A stretch of DNA of 33,638 bases from PUPG01 sp964463915 (GCA_964463915.1 CAYXEH010000027.1:1-33638); one strand, 5' to 3'; positions 1 to 9,264 are shown, counted from the first letter of the stretch. Notes: generated by a model not told the origin, from the letters alone. Program-made: numbers and translations.

Positions 1-7
1 CAGCAAA

Positions 8-1420
8 ATGAACCCGGTGCTGATGAAGAACAAATACATCGACCTGATCGAACAAACCTTTGACTTCCCCGAGGAAGAGTTCAAAGTCATGGACAATGAA
101 CTGTATTTCCACGATCTGTGCATGATGGACCTGGTGAAGCAATACGGAACTCCACTCAAAATCAGCTATTTGCCAAAAATAAGTCAACAGATTCAAAAAG
201 CAAAGCGAATGTTCAATGTGGCAATGGCAAAAGTAGATTACAACGGGGAATATCATTATTGTTACTGCACGAAAAGCTCGCATTTTACTTTTGTACTTGA
301 GGAGGCATTAAAAAACGATATACACATCGAAACTTCCTCCGCTTTTGATATTTTCATTGTAGAAGAATTACTCAGAATGGGGCTTATTGATAAATCCCGT
401 TATGTGGTCTGTAATGGATTCAAACGTCCCTTATATACAGAGAAGATCAGTGACCTGATCAATAATGGTTTTGTAAACACCATTCCGGTAATCGACAATA
501 AAGATGAGATCAAAGATTATAACGAACTCATCCGCAATGACAGGCAATGTAATCTCGGAATACGTATAGCTGCAGAAGAGGAGCCCATGTTTGAGTTCTA
601 CACCTCCAGGCTGGGGATTCGTTATAAAGACATTATTCCCTATTACAAGGAACATATTCAAAACGATCGCCGATTCGGACTGAAAATGCTGCACTTCTTC
701 ATCAACACGGGGATTAAAGACAATGCGTATTACTGGAATGAGCTTTCAAAATGTGTAAATGTCTATTGCCAGCTAAAAAAGATTTGCCCTGAACTGGACA
801 GCCTGAATGTCGGCGGTGGATTTCCCATCAAAAACTCACTGGGTTTTGAATATGATTATGAGTACATGGCTGAAGAGATCATTGGGCAGGTCAAAATGAT
901 CTGTGAACAGCACGATGTGCCGGAACCTGATATTTTTACCGAGTTTGGAGCTTTTACCGTGGGAGAAAGTGGGGCCGTCATCTATTCCATTCTTAATCAG
1001 AAACAACAAAATGACCGTGAGTTGTGGAACATGATTGACAGCAGTTTCATGACCACGCTCCCGGACATATGGGCCAGCAAGCAGCGGTTTATTTTACTGG
1101 CACTGAATAACTGGGACAAGGAATATGAACGGGTTAACCTGGGAGGCCTGACATGTGACAGCATGGACTATTACAACGCGGAGTCTCATGCCAACGCGGT
1201 TTTTTTGCCAAAGTTGCGTAAAGACAGCACACAATATATCGGGTTGTTCCATACTGGCGCATACCAGGAAACCCTGGGAGGATTCGGCGGGCTCCAGCAT
1301 TGTCTGATACCGGCTCCGAAAATGGTTATTATTGATCAGGATGAGGAAGGCGAATATCACACCAAGTTGTTTGCCAAGGAACAGAGTTATAAATCGATGC
1401 TGAAAACCCTCGGGTTTTAA
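8..1420 (+). CDS. speA: Arginine decarboxylase, PLP fold type III (biosynthetic, polyamine pathway)
   Basis: Probably decarboxylates arginine to agmatine, the first step of polyamine synthesis, in the cytoplasm. The 470-residue product has the order of a fold-type III decarboxylase. The PLP-lysine region is YCTKSSH (K89), a glycine-rich phosphate-binding VGGGFP lies near residues 268-273, a TEFGAF segment replaces the usual EPGR-like motif, and CDSMDYY (C383-D384) supplies the second active-site Cys/Asp. Its length fits the shorter Bacteroidetes form, not the ~630-residue E. coli-type SpeA. The frame is open to the left window edge. The start may be ATG 8 or, from remembered homologues beginning with MKNKY-like sequence, ATG 23. 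A diaminopimelate or carboxynorspermidine decarboxylase is less likely because of the variant motifs. The family assignment is firm; substrate is by family resemblance. Confidence 0.85.
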   Translation: MNPVLMKNKYIDLIEQTFDFPEEEFKVMDNELYFHDLCMMDLVKQYGTPLKISYLPKISQQIQKAKRMFNVAMAKVDYNGEYHYCYCTKSSHFTFVLEEALKNDIHIETSSAFDIFIVEELLRMGLIDKSRYVVCNGFKRPLYTEKISDLINNGFVNTIPVIDNKDEIKDYNELIRNDRQCNLGIRIAAEEEPMFEFYTSRLGIRYKDIIPYYKEHIQNDRRFGLKMLHFFINTGIKDNAYYWNELSKCVNVYCQLKKICPELDSLNVGGGFPIKNSLGFEYDYEYMAEEIIGQVKMICEQHDVPEPDIFTEFGAFTVGESGAVIYSILNQKQQNDRELWNMIDSSFMTTLPDIWASKQRFILLALNNWDKEYERVNLGGLTCDSMDYYNAESHANAVFLPKLRKDSTQYIGLFHTGAYQETLGGFGGLQHCLIPAPKMVIIDQDEEGEYHTKLFAKEQSYKSMLKTLGF

Positions 1421-1432
1421 AGGACGTTTTTT

Positions 1433-1440
1433 TAACTTTG
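1433..1440 (+). promoter_or_regulatory. Bacteroidetes -7 box (TAACTTTG) upstream of ftsK
   Basis: TAACTTTG matches the Bacteroidetes housekeeping -7 consensus TAnnTTTG. It lies 26 bases before the ftsK ATG at 1467 and just after the arginine decarboxylase stop. No clear TTTG -33 element is seen at 19-21 bases upstream. Position and match make it a plausible ftsK-lolA promoter. Confidence 0.5.
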
Positions 1441-1466
1441 TTAGTTTTCAACTTAATACCACGTTA

Positions 1467-4013
1467 ATGCCTCCAAACAACAATACATTTAAGAAGAACG
1501 CCTTTAAGTCATCCGGCAAATCCTCAGCTAAAAAAAAGGGTGGAAAGAAGCCGTGGTCAGGTCTGGGGAAGCTTCCCGATAACAGCAGGGCTCGCAAAGC
1601 TACCGGGCTGTTCCTGGTTTTATTCTCCATGTTTTTATTAATGTCTTTCATTTCTTATCTTTTCAGCTGGAAAGCGGATGATGTCTTGCTGGATGGAAGA
1701 AGCTTCAACTGGGCTTTACTCACAGACCCCGCAATTGAGGTGGAGAATATGATGGGACGTATCGGTGCCATTCTGGCACATTTCTTTATCAAACAAGGGT
1801 TTGGTATTGCCTCTTTTGCCTTTGTACTGATCTTATTTGTAGCAGGCATACGTATTTTAACCGGGTTTCAACTGCTTCCGGTAAAACAAACCGTAGCCAA
1901 TGCACTTTTTATCCTCATATGGCTTTCCACATTCTTTGGCTATCTGATTGGCGCAGGAGATCTGCTGATTCTTGGTGGGATATCTGGCTATGAAACTGCA
2001 TTGTGGCTGAATGGCTTACTGGGGAAAGCCGGAACGGCAATTTTCTTGTTGTTTGCTGCCGGCTTATGGATCATCATCGTATTTGATCCCAGTTTCAAGA
2101 ATGCCGGGCTTTTTCTGGCAGGGCTTTTCAGGAATAAAGACAACAAAGCGGCAAACGTGGCACCTGCCGATCAGCCTGATTCGCTGAACCAGGAAACAGT
2201 TGCAGATCCACAATCAAACAGTCAGGATAAATCCCCGATCATTGAGGAGGATGACAAACAAACTGACTCCGGTACGGATCAGGCAATGGAAGAAGAGCCC
2301 GCAGAAGACAGCGTTCAGGGTGATCCTGTCTACGGTATGGACCTTGATGCCGGACTCCCGGAAACTGAAGATGATCAGAAAGGCAAAGCGGGTGAAGATC
2401 CCGAACTGGAAATTGAAATCGCCAACGGGAAGCTAACAGGAAATAATTACCAGTCAATTGAGGACCCCTTCTCCGGAGATGGCGACGAGACACCAGACCT
2501 TTCTCACCTTGGAGAATATGATCCGACACTTGATCTGCCGCGTTACCAGCTACCAGAGTTGCGCCTGCTTGACGACAGAGGCAGCGGAACAATCCATGTG
2601 AACAAGGATGAGCTGGAGGCCAATAAGAACCGGATTATTGAAACACTCAATAACTACAGTATAAGCATCGATAAAATAAAGGCAACCGTAGGTCCTACGG
2701 TGACCCTTTACGAAATCATTCCCGCACCCGGTGTGCGTATTTCCAGGATCAGGAACCTGGAAAATGACATTGCCCTCAGCCTGGCAGCCCTGGGGATACG
2801 CATCATAGCCCCCATCCCCGGAAAGGGCACCATAGGCATTGAAGTGCCAAATAGCAAGCCGGAAATCGTATCCATGAAGTCAGTACTCAGCAGTGATCGC
2901 TTCCGCAATTCTTCTTACGAGTTACCCATTGGTTTAGGTAAAACCATTGCCAATGAAACCTTCATTGCCGACCTTACCAAAATGCCCCATCTTCTGATGG
3001 CAGGCGCAACCGGACAGGGAAAATCCGTTGGACTTAATGCCATACTGGCATCGATCCTTTACAAAAAACACCCCGCTTATGTAAAGTTTGTACTGGTCGA
3101 TCCCAAGAAAGTCGAATTGAATCTTTTTTCCAAAATCGAAAGACACTTTCTTGCCAAGCTTCCGGACGCGGAAGAAGCAATCGTTACAGAAACCCGCCAG
3201 GTAGTGAGAACCATCAATTCTCTGTGTGTAGAGATGGACAACCGTTATGACCTGCTGAAAGATGCCCAGGCAAGAAATATCAAGGAATATAATGTAAAGT
3301 TTGTAGCCCGTCGGCTTAACCCCAATATGGGGCATCGCTTTTTGCCCTATATTGTATTGTTCATTGATGAATTTGCCGACCTGATCATGACAGCCGGCAA
3401 AGAAATAGAACTACCGATAGCTCGTCTGGCTCAGCTGGCACGTGCGGTGGGCATCCACCTGATCATTGCGACCCAGCGCCCATCAGTCAATATCATTACC
3501 GGAACCATCAAGGCCAATTTCCCGGCCAGAATCGCCTTTCGTGTCACTTCCAAGATCGATTCCCGCACCATTCTCGACAGCGGAGGCGCAGATCAACTGA
3601 TCGGCCGTGGAGATATGCTGCTCTCCACAGGCAGTGATCTGCTCCGGTTACAATGTGCATTTATTGACACCCCGGAAATCGAGCGCATCTGCGAATTCAT
3701 CGGATCGCAAAGAGCCTACCCCGATGCCTTCCATCTGCCAGAATATCATGAGGATGAGGCCTCGGAACAGGAAGCAGGAGACCCATCGGACCGGGATGAA
3801 TTGTTTGAAGAAGCAGCCCGTATTGTTGTTGCCACCCAACAAGGGTCCACTTCCCTGATTCAACGAAAATTAAAGCTCGGCTACAACAGGGCTGGCAGGA
3901 TTATTGATCAACTTGAAGCAGCCGGCATAGTCGGCCCCTTTGAAGGGAGCAAAGCCAGGGAAGTAAGGGTAAGGGATGAGATGCGCCTGGAAGAGATATT
4001 GCAAAACGAGTAA
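1467..4013 (+). CDS. ftsK: DNA translocase FtsK/SpoIIIE
   Basis: Septum-located hexameric ATPase that pumps chromosomal DNA during division and supports dimer resolution. The 848-residue protein has a short basic N-terminus, about four membrane segments within residues 45-210 (for example 45-68 and 98-130), and a strongly acidic low-complexity linker at about 225-360. The motor domain follows, with Walker A GATGQGKS starting at residue 513 and Walker B VLFIDEFAD (D634, E635). A C-terminal winged-helix gamma domain begins near residue 770 (ELFEEAARIVV...) and reads KOPS-like DNA in known FtsK. Length is normal for Bacteroidetes FtsK. It is followed after 18 bp by a lolA-like gene, so the two are probably co-transcribed. 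No oddities. Confidence 0.97.
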   Translation: MPPNNNTFKKNAFKSSGKSSAKKKGGKKPWSGLGKLPDNSRARKATGLFLVLFSMFLLMSFISYLFSWKADDVLLDGRSFNWALLTDPAIEVENMMGRIGAILAHFFIKQGFGIASFAFVLILFVAGIRILTGFQLLPVKQTVANALFILIWLSTFFGYLIGAGDLLILGGISGYETALWLNGLLGKAGTAIFLLFAAGLWIIIVFDPSFKNAGLFLAGLFRNKDNKAANVAPADQPDSLNQETVADPQSNSQDKSPIIEEDDKQTDSGTDQAMEEEPAEDSVQGDPVYGMDLDAGLPETEDDQKGKAGEDPELEIEIANGKLTGNNYQSIEDPFSGDGDETPDLSHLGEYDPTLDLPRYQLPELRLLDDRGSGTIHVNKDELEANKNRIIETLNNYSISIDKIKATVGPTVTLYEIIPAPGVRISRIRNLENDIALSLAALGIRIIAPIPGKGTIGIEVPNSKPEIVSMKSVLSSDRFRNSSYELPIGLGKTIANETFIADLTKMPHLLMAGATGQGKSVGLNAILASILYKKHPAYVKFVLVDPKKVELNLFSKIERHFLAKLPDAEEAIVTETRQVVRTINSLCVEMDNRYDLLKDAQARNIKEYNVKFVARRLNPNMGHRFLPYIVLFIDEFADLIMTAGKEIELPIARLAQLARAVGIHLIIATQRPSVNIITGTIKANFPARIAFRVTSKIDSRTILDSGGADQLIGRGDMLLSTGSDLLRLQCAFIDTPEIERICEFIGSQRAYPDAFHLPEYHEDEASEQEAGDPSDRDELFEEAARIVVATQQGSTSLIQRKLKLGYNRAGRIIDQLEAAGIVGPFEGSKAREVRVRDEMRLEEILQNE

Positions 4014-4031
4014 CAGAAAACACCAGAATAC

Positions 4032-4685
4032 ATGATTGCACTTATTTGTTTTATATTATGCATCCAGCTATCTCCGGATCAAAATCAGGACGATGCTCCC
4101 AGAATGTATGAGGAAAAGGCAGAAGAAATCCTGGAAGAAGCCGGCAAGGTGCTCAGAAGTTATGAATCGCTCTATGTTTCATTTATTTATGAAATGGAAG
4201 ATGATACAGGTGATTCCGGAGAACAAATGAATGCCACATTATACTCCAGAGGAGACCAGTACCATATGTGTATAGGCGATAATTATTTTATTTCTGACGG
4301 TGAAGTGGTCTGGACATTCATGGAGGACGTCAATGAAGTACACATCAGCCTGGCGGAAGACACCGAAGGTGCCATGACCCCCACTTCCGTGCTCGACAAC
4401 TTCAGGGAGGAGTTTCGTTCCGCGTGGCTAAGGGAGGAACCCTATAACAATCAAACCGTCCACATCATTGATATGACACCCGAGGAGCCACAGGCTTTTT
4501 TCAAATACAGGGTTGCCATTAATAAAGAAACCCATCAGCTTGAATATACCCAGGCATACGACAGGCACGGAGGCATCTATCGTTATGCCATCGAAACACT
4601 GGAACCAAACCCGGAGATACCGGAAGGTACTTTTTCTTTTGATCCTTCAGCCTATCCGGAAATCGAGGTTATCGATCTTCGCTGA
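4032..4685 (+). CDS. lolA: LolA-like outer-membrane lipoprotein carrier protein
   Basis: A 217-residue protein likely to carry lipoproteins across the periplasm to the outer membrane. It begins with a short hydrophobic signal-like stretch (MIALICFILCIQL). A LolA-type body follows: an early amphipathic helix (AEEILEEAGKVLRSYESLYVSF), strand-rich segments including YSRGDQYHM and the turn ISDGEVVWTFMED, and a late FKYRVAINKETHQLEYTQAYDRHGGIYRYAIETLEPNPEIPEGTFSFDP-like region typical of LolA (only the order is described here). The ftsK-lolA order is also found in E. coli, which supports the call. Its 3' end overlaps the convergent LysM gene by 17 bp. No cytoplasmic-membrane partner (LolCDE) is in the window. 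Confidence 0.85.
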   Translation: MIALICFILCIQLSPDQNQDDAPRMYEEKAEEILEEAGKVLRSYESLYVSFIYEMEDDTGDSGEQMNATLYSRGDQYHMCIGDNYFISDGEVVWTFMEDVNEVHISLAEDTEGAMTPTSVLDNFREEFRSAWLREEPYNNQTVHIIDMTPEEPQAFFKYRVAINKETHQLEYTQAYDRHGGIYRYAIETLEPNPEIPEGTFSFDPSAYPEIEVIDLR

Positions 4686-6960
4686 ATCCTTCGCTATCAT
4701 TCGAATCTTCCCCGGCAAAGACATCAATGGGTTGGCTGACATCCACCCGGCGATAATCCTGAATACGATAAATGCTGGTATTGGTGTTCTCCCAGCCATG
4801 ACCTGTACCAAAGGGGCGCTGAAATAAAAAAGGGCTTTCTATCCCCCTGTGATTCAATAACGCCATGCAACGGTCAAAATCCTTTCCATATTCATACAGT
4901 GCATTGAGAAAGAAATAGGTGGTCTGCGCTCCTTTGAATGCATCTTCATCCGGCTCAGTATGATAGACCCCCCTGTAGCGGTTTACGAAATCCTTTATAT
5001 GCCGATCCGTGTAATCGTAAAAATCGGGTGTAAATATATGAACATTCAGGTTTTGCAGATAGTCAATTTCTATGCTTTGATAATCCTCCCATTCAGGGAT
5101 TCCGAACACCGATATATCAAAATCGCGGCGGTATTCGTGTAAGCGGCGCAGGTAATCCGACAAAAATGGTTCACCACTGATCAGGGTGATCAATACATTC
5201 TTCTGATCCGGTCTCATTTTCCCCATGACCCCTTCTATCCCTTCACGCCGATAAATCACTTCTTTCACATTTTCCGGCCGGACCACCCGCTGTCCTGAAA
5301 TCATCCCCGGAATCTGTCCGGCTTTCGGATCTGCCATCACCAACTGACTGACTCTACGGTTTCCCACCAATGTATTGTCAAAATAATACCCGTCAACTCT
5401 GTTCAGGTGCAAGCTGTCATAAAAATGATTACGCAGGGCCACTTCCTGCAACAGTGTGTCCTGAAATGTACTGATCACTTCCTGTGCGCCCGGTTGATTA
5501 TTGTGGACCAATAAAATATTTTGCCTGGGGTAATTGATGGATACATAATTTGCCACCTCAGAGAGCATGGTTTCCAGGGACGGAGTGGCCTTAAACAGAT
5601 TCGGCATGTCACGCAAAGGCTGATTGTCAGGCAACAAAGGTGAGACTACCGGAATATCATGACGACGGCCATAAGCGGCCACGTAGTCGAGGGTTTCCTC
5701 ATAAAACGGACCAATGATCAGATCCATGTCCTTAAATCCATCGCTGTCGGTGGCTCTCCTGGCCTTGGGTAATTGCTGACAGACATCATACGCATGCAGT
5801 GTCACCTCCATACCCTGCTCGCGAAGGGAATCCAGTGCGAGTAAGGCACCCTGATAATAGCTCAGGAAAGCAAACGAAGGATGGTCAAGCGGAAGGGTGC
5901 CTCCGCGCTGGCGTCGGGAATCACCGTGTATAAGCCTGTTGGTCAGTGTATCGTCAGGCACCGTAACAGGAAGGGAGCCTTTCATAATAGGCAGGTCCCC
6001 GGGCAGATCCACCTCCTCAAGAAAAAGAGGGATCAGTAATGCCACCTGGTAATGGTCATTGTGTTCCGGTTCGAAGCAGTAGGTATCCGGACGGGGTTTT
6101 ACCTCCTTATGCGAATCGGTTGGCAGGAAGATATAACTTTGTCTTTCGGATTGAGGCTCACGCTCTGCTAACATGGATTCGGTTGGCACCCGTATTTCCT
6201 GGCCAGACTGCAACCCCTCCCTGATATCCGGATTAAGCCTCTCCAACGCATCCACCGTTATGCCGAACTGTTGCGAAATTCCAAACTTTGTTTCCCCGGG
6301 AGACACGTTATACAGGCGGTACTCCCCATCTTCTTCAACTTTCGTAATTTGCTCTTCCTGCAGGTTTTTTACAGGGAGCTTTAATACATGGTCAACCTGA
6401 AGACCCTCGCGGGCCTGTGGATTATAGAAAAGAATCTCCTCAATGGAAACACCATATTGCTGAGAAAGGCCGAACAATGTTTCTTGCGGCTGCACTTTGT
6501 GCTCGGTGAAATCCCCTCTTGGTTCCGGCGCCACCTCCCTGATCTCTAGCGGTTCCGTTCTCCTGATATCGTCTTCATCGAAATCTTCTTCATCAACCGG
6601 AATACGAATCACCTGGTTGTACTGCAACCCGTATCTGACATCCGGATTCTCCTCCAGGATGTCTTCCTGCTCAACATCATAAGCCCTGGCGATAGAGAAA
6701 AGTGTTTGACCCTGCAGCACCGCATGCAGGTAGTAAGGCTTTTCATCAATTATATGGATGGTGTTTGAACGATTGGTAATCCCCTGATTTTCCTGTTTTT
6801 CCTGATTCTCCTGCCTTTCCTGCTGTTCCTGTGCAGAAGCAGGCATCCCTTCCGAAGTCAGAAAAATGACAATCAGTACAAAAATAAAACGGGGCACCAT
6901 ATTAAAAAATGGTTTATATACTATACGTCTTACCAGGGGAAAAAATTGCAATCTGTTCAT
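4669..6960 (-). CDS. Secreted LysM-repeat protein with periplasmic-binding-protein-like C-terminal domain
   Basis: The product (763 residues from ATG 6960) has a hydrophobic export signal (FIFVLIVIFLTSEGMPASAQ), then a Gln-Glu-rich tract. Three LysM domains of about 45 residues follow, each ending in an I/LKIP- or IRVP-like motif (PYYLHAVLQGQTLFSIA, HKVQPQETLFGLS, LYNVSPGETKFGIS). A long C-terminal region starting at YQVALLIPLFLEE resembles the type I periplasmic-binding fold of Leu/Ile/Val receptors (LIIGPFYEETL, IPVVSPLLPD). LysM domains bind peptidoglycan, so this is probably a periplasmic wall-associated protein, perhaps sensing or scaffolding; substrate is unknown. ATG 6960 lies one base past the guaA stop, suggesting translational coupling. 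ATG 6900 would give a cleaner signal peptide, while ATG 7005 would overlap guaA and is less likely. Confidence 0.85.
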   Translation of the reverse strand: MNRLQFFPLVRRIVYKPFFNMVPRFIFVLIVIFLTSEGMPASAQEQQERQENQEKQENQGITNRSNTIHIIDEKPYYLHAVLQGQTLFSIARAYDVEQEDILEENPDVRYGLQYNQVIRIPVDEEDFDEDDIRRTEPLEIREVAPEPRGDFTEHKVQPQETLFGLSQQYGVSIEEILFYNPQAREGLQVDHVLKLPVKNLQEEQITKVEEDGEYRLYNVSPGETKFGISQQFGITVDALERLNPDIREGLQSGQEIRVPTESMLAEREPQSERQSYIFLPTDSHKEVKPRPDTYCFEPEHNDHYQVALLIPLFLEEVDLPGDLPIMKGSLPVTVPDDTLTNRLIHGDSRRQRGGTLPLDHPSFAFLSYYQGALLALDSLREQGMEVTLHAYDVCQQLPKARRATDSDGFKDMDLIIGPFYEETLDYVAAYGRRHDIPVVSPLLPDNQPLRDMPNLFKATPSLETMLSEVANYVSINYPRQNILLVHNNQPGAQEVISTFQDTLLQEVALRNHFYDSLHLNRVDGYYFDNTLVGNRRVSQLVMADPKAGQIPGMISGQRVVRPENVKEVIYRREGIEGVMGKMRPDQKNVLITLISGEPFLSDYLRRLHEYRRDFDISVFGIPEWEDYQSIEIDYLQNLNVHIFTPDFYDYTDRHIKDFVNRYRGVYHTEPDEDAFKGAQTTYFFLNALYEYGKDFDRCMALLNHRGIESPFLFQRPFGTGHGWENTNTSIYRIQDYRRVDVSQPIDVFAGEDSNDSEGFSEDR
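6784..6831 (-). repeat. Short in-frame 9-bp repeat encoding Gln-Glu-X
   Basis: Directly after the signal peptide of the LysM protein, CTG (Gln on the minus strand) recurs every 9 bases at 6784, 6793, 6802, 6811 and 6820. It encodes QER QEN QEK QEN Q. Because the unit is 9 bp, gain or loss of copies would keep frame and only change the length of a hydrophilic spacer. Confidence 0.7.
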
Positions 6961-6961
6961 A

Positions 6962-8491
6962 TTATTCCCATTCAATGGTGGCAGGTGGTTTGGAACTGAT
7001 GTCATACACTACCCTGTTCACACCTTTTACGTTATTGATGATAGCATTACTGACATTGGCCAGAAACTTATACGGAAGATGGACCCAATCTGCCGTCATT
7101 CCATCTGTAGAGCCTACCGCCCTTAATACCACCGCATTCTCATAGGTTCGCTCATCCCCCATCACTCCAACCGACTGCACGGGCAACAGAATTGCCGCGG
7201 CCTGCCAGACATCGTCATACAATCCTTCCTTTTTCAGGGACTGGATGAAGAAATGATCCACCTCCTGTAAGATCCTGACCTTTTGGGCATTCACTTCACC
7301 AAGGATCCGGATACCCAGGCCGGGGCCGGGAAATGGGTGCCTCCCAAGGATTGCCGGAGAAATATTCAGGCTGTAGCCAACCTTCCTTACTTCATCTTTA
7401 AATAAGCTGTTTAATGGCTCCACAACTTTCAAATTCATCAGGTCAGGCAAACCACCCACATTGTGGTGGGATTTGATGGTCACAGAAGGACCTTTCACTG
7501 AAACGGATTCAATCACATCCGGGTAAATGGTTCCCTGCGCAAGCCAGTTCACATCCTTTATCTTGTGAGCTTCCCTCTCAAAAACTTCAATAAACACACG
7601 CCCGATGGCCTTGCGTTTGATCTCCGGATCCGTTACTCCCCTCAGGGCCTGAAGAAAGTGGTCGGCGGCTCTCACTCCGCGTACATTCAGCCCCATATCT
7701 TTATAAGAGGAAAGTACTTCCTCAAATTCATTCTTGCGCAGCAGGCCGTTATCCACAAATATGCAATGCAATTGCTTTCCGATTGCCTGATGCAGTAATA
7801 CAGCTGCTACACTGGAGTCAACACCGCCGGACAACCCAAGCACCACTTTATCGGCTCCGATCTGGTCTTTGAGTTTTTTTACCGCATCCTGAACAAAGGA
7901 TTCAGGTGTCCAGTCCTGCGCACATCCGCAAATATCCACTACAAAATTCCTGAGTAATTGCTGCCCCTGGGTAGTATGGTATACCTCAGGATGGAACTGC
8001 AGCCCGTAGGTTTTTTCCCCCGGCTTCCCGAAAGCCGCCACCCCAATATCATTGGTACGGGCAAGCAGACGATGGCCCTCAGGCAAACGTGTGATCGTAT
8101 CTGCATGCGACATCCATACCTGTGATTGCAGGTCAATATCACGGAAGAGGGGTTCATCCGGCTCAATATGCGAGAGAAGTGCCCGTCCGTACTCCCTTGA
8201 AGAAGAAGCCATTACCTCCCCCCCATGCATCACAGTCAACAGTTGCGCCCCGTAGCAAACGCCCAAAAGTGGTTTTTGCTCATCAATCCACGAGAGATCA
8301 GGACGAAGCGCTTCATCGTCACGGACGCTGAAAGGGCTTCCGGAAAGAATAATCCCCTTAATCCGGGAGTGATTATCCGGTTTGTAATTGTAAGGGTGTA
8401 TCTCACAATACACATTCAGCTCCCGGACCCTTCTTGCAATAAGCTGGGTATACTGGGAACCAAAATCCAGGATCAAAATCATTTCTTGCAT
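6962..8491 (-). CDS. guaA: GMP synthase (glutamine-hydrolysing)
   Basis: Converts XMP to GMP using glutamine and ATP in purine biosynthesis. The 509-residue protein has an N-terminal class I glutamine amidotransferase domain with nucleophile C79 in GVCYGAQ and the His-Glu pair in LQFHPEV. An ATP-pyrophosphatase domain carries the P-loop LGLSGGVDSS, followed by a C-terminal dimerisation domain ending KPPATIEWE, as in known GuaA. Length is normal. It is divergent from yggS and followed by the LysM gene, whose start is one base beyond the guaA stop. The -7 box lies only 4 bases before ATG 8491, so translation may start at ATG 8482 (MILILDFGSQ) on an mRNA with almost no leader. Confidence 0.98.
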   Translation of the reverse strand: MQEMILILDFGSQYTQLIARRVRELNVYCEIHPYNYKPDNHSRIKGIILSGSPFSVRDDEALRPDLSWIDEQKPLLGVCYGAQLLTVMHGGEVMASSSREYGRALLSHIEPDEPLFRDIDLQSQVWMSHADTITRLPEGHRLLARTNDIGVAAFGKPGEKTYGLQFHPEVYHTTQGQQLLRNFVVDICGCAQDWTPESFVQDAVKKLKDQIGADKVVLGLSGGVDSSVAAVLLHQAIGKQLHCIFVDNGLLRKNEFEEVLSSYKDMGLNVRGVRAADHFLQALRGVTDPEIKRKAIGRVFIEVFEREAHKIKDVNWLAQGTIYPDVIESVSVKGPSVTIKSHHNVGGLPDLMNLKVVEPLNSLFKDEVRKVGYSLNISPAILGRHPFPGPGLGIRILGEVNAQKVRILQEVDHFFIQSLKKEGLYDDVWQAAAILLPVQSVGVMGDERTYENAVVLRAVGSTDGMTADWVHLPYKFLANVSNAIINNVKGVNRVVYDISSKPPATIEWE

Positions 8492-8495
8492 AATG

Positions 8496-8503
8496 CAAAG
8501 ATA
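8496..8503 (-). promoter_or_regulatory. Bacteroidetes -7 box (TATCTTTG) of guaA
   Basis: Reading the minus strand, TATCTTTG exactly fits TAnnTTTG. Transcription would begin about 5-7 bases downstream, near 8490, on top of the annotated guaA ATG (8491) and about 8 bases before ATG 8482. This implies a leaderless or near-leaderless guaA mRNA. No convincing -33 element is visible. Confidence 0.6.
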
Positions 8504-8566
8504 ATTATATGATTTATTTCTCGGACGAATATAACAGGATATAAAAAAGTGTTCATGCTAATTTCT

Positions 8567-8574
8567 TATTTTTG
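8567..8574 (+). promoter_or_regulatory. Bacteroidetes -7 box (TATTTTTG) of yggS
   Basis: TATTTTTG exactly matches TAnnTTTG and lies 21 bases before ATG 8596. It overlaps the in-frame TTG at 8572, which argues that this TTG is not the start codon and that ATG 8596 is. It faces away from the guaA promoter in the same 104-base divergent spacer. Confidence 0.65.
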
Positions 8575-8595
8575 CATCAACAAAAAACAAGCCAT

Positions 8596-9264
8596 ATGAG
8601 TGTTGCAGATAAGCTGAAAACAGTTTTTGAGAAACTTCCGGACGATGTCAAACTGATTGCAATTAGCAAAACAAAAAGCACCGGCCAGATCATGCAGGTT
8701 TACCATGCCGGGCACCGCGTATTTGGGGAAAGTAAAGCCCAGGAACTACTGCCAAAATACGAGGCATTACCAAAAGACATCCGCTGGCACATGGTCGGGC
8801 ACCTGCAATCCAACAAAGTGAAATACATTGCCCCGTTCATAGAACTTATACACAGCATCGACAGTTTGAAACTCCTCAAAGTTGTAAACAAGGAAGCCCG
8901 GAAGAATATGCGGATCATTCAATGTTTGCTTCAGATACACATCGCGCAGGAAGAGTCAAAATACGGACTTCAATTTGAGGAAGCCTGCGAGATACTGGAA
9001 AGCGAATCATTTCGCAATATGGAAAATGTGGAAATTTGCGGGCTGATGGGTATGGCCACCCTGACGGGAAATACAGAAAAGGTCAGATCAGAATTCCGGC
9101 AACTTAAACGGTATTTTGATCTCATCCGGGAAAAGTATTTTGCCGGGAAAGCCTCTTTTAAAGAAATTTCCATGGGAATGTCAGGCGATTACGAACTTGC
9201 CATTGAAGAAGGAAGCACGATGGTACGCATTGGCAGCGCAATTTTCGGCGAACGTGAGGACTAA
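8596..9264 (+). CDS. yggS: YggS/PROSC-family pyridoxal-phosphate homeostasis protein
   Basis: A 222-residue PLP-binding protein of the YggS/YBL036C family, which buffers free PLP and affects amino-acid metabolism and has no firmly established enzyme activity. The PLP lysine is in AISKTK (K25 from ATG 8596). Other family marks are FGESKAQEL, WHMVGHLQSNKVKYI, HSIDSLKLL and GLMGMATLTGN, and the C-terminal SMGMSGDYELAIEEGSTMVRIGSAIFG region carries the phosphate-binding loop. The start was set at ATG 8596 because a longer reading would use a TTG inside the promoter box. The gene ends 125 bases before pckA, with a terminator-like hairpin between. Confidence 0.95.
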   Translation: MSVADKLKTVFEKLPDDVKLIAISKTKSTGQIMQVYHAGHRVFGESKAQELLPKYEALPKDIRWHMVGHLQSNKVKYIAPFIELIHSIDSLKLLKVVNKEARKNMRIIQCLLQIHIAQEESKYGLQFEEACEILESESFRNMENVEICGLMGMATLTGNTEKVRSEFRQLKRYFDLIREKYFAGKASFKEISMGMSGDYELAIEEGSTMVRIGSAIFGERED

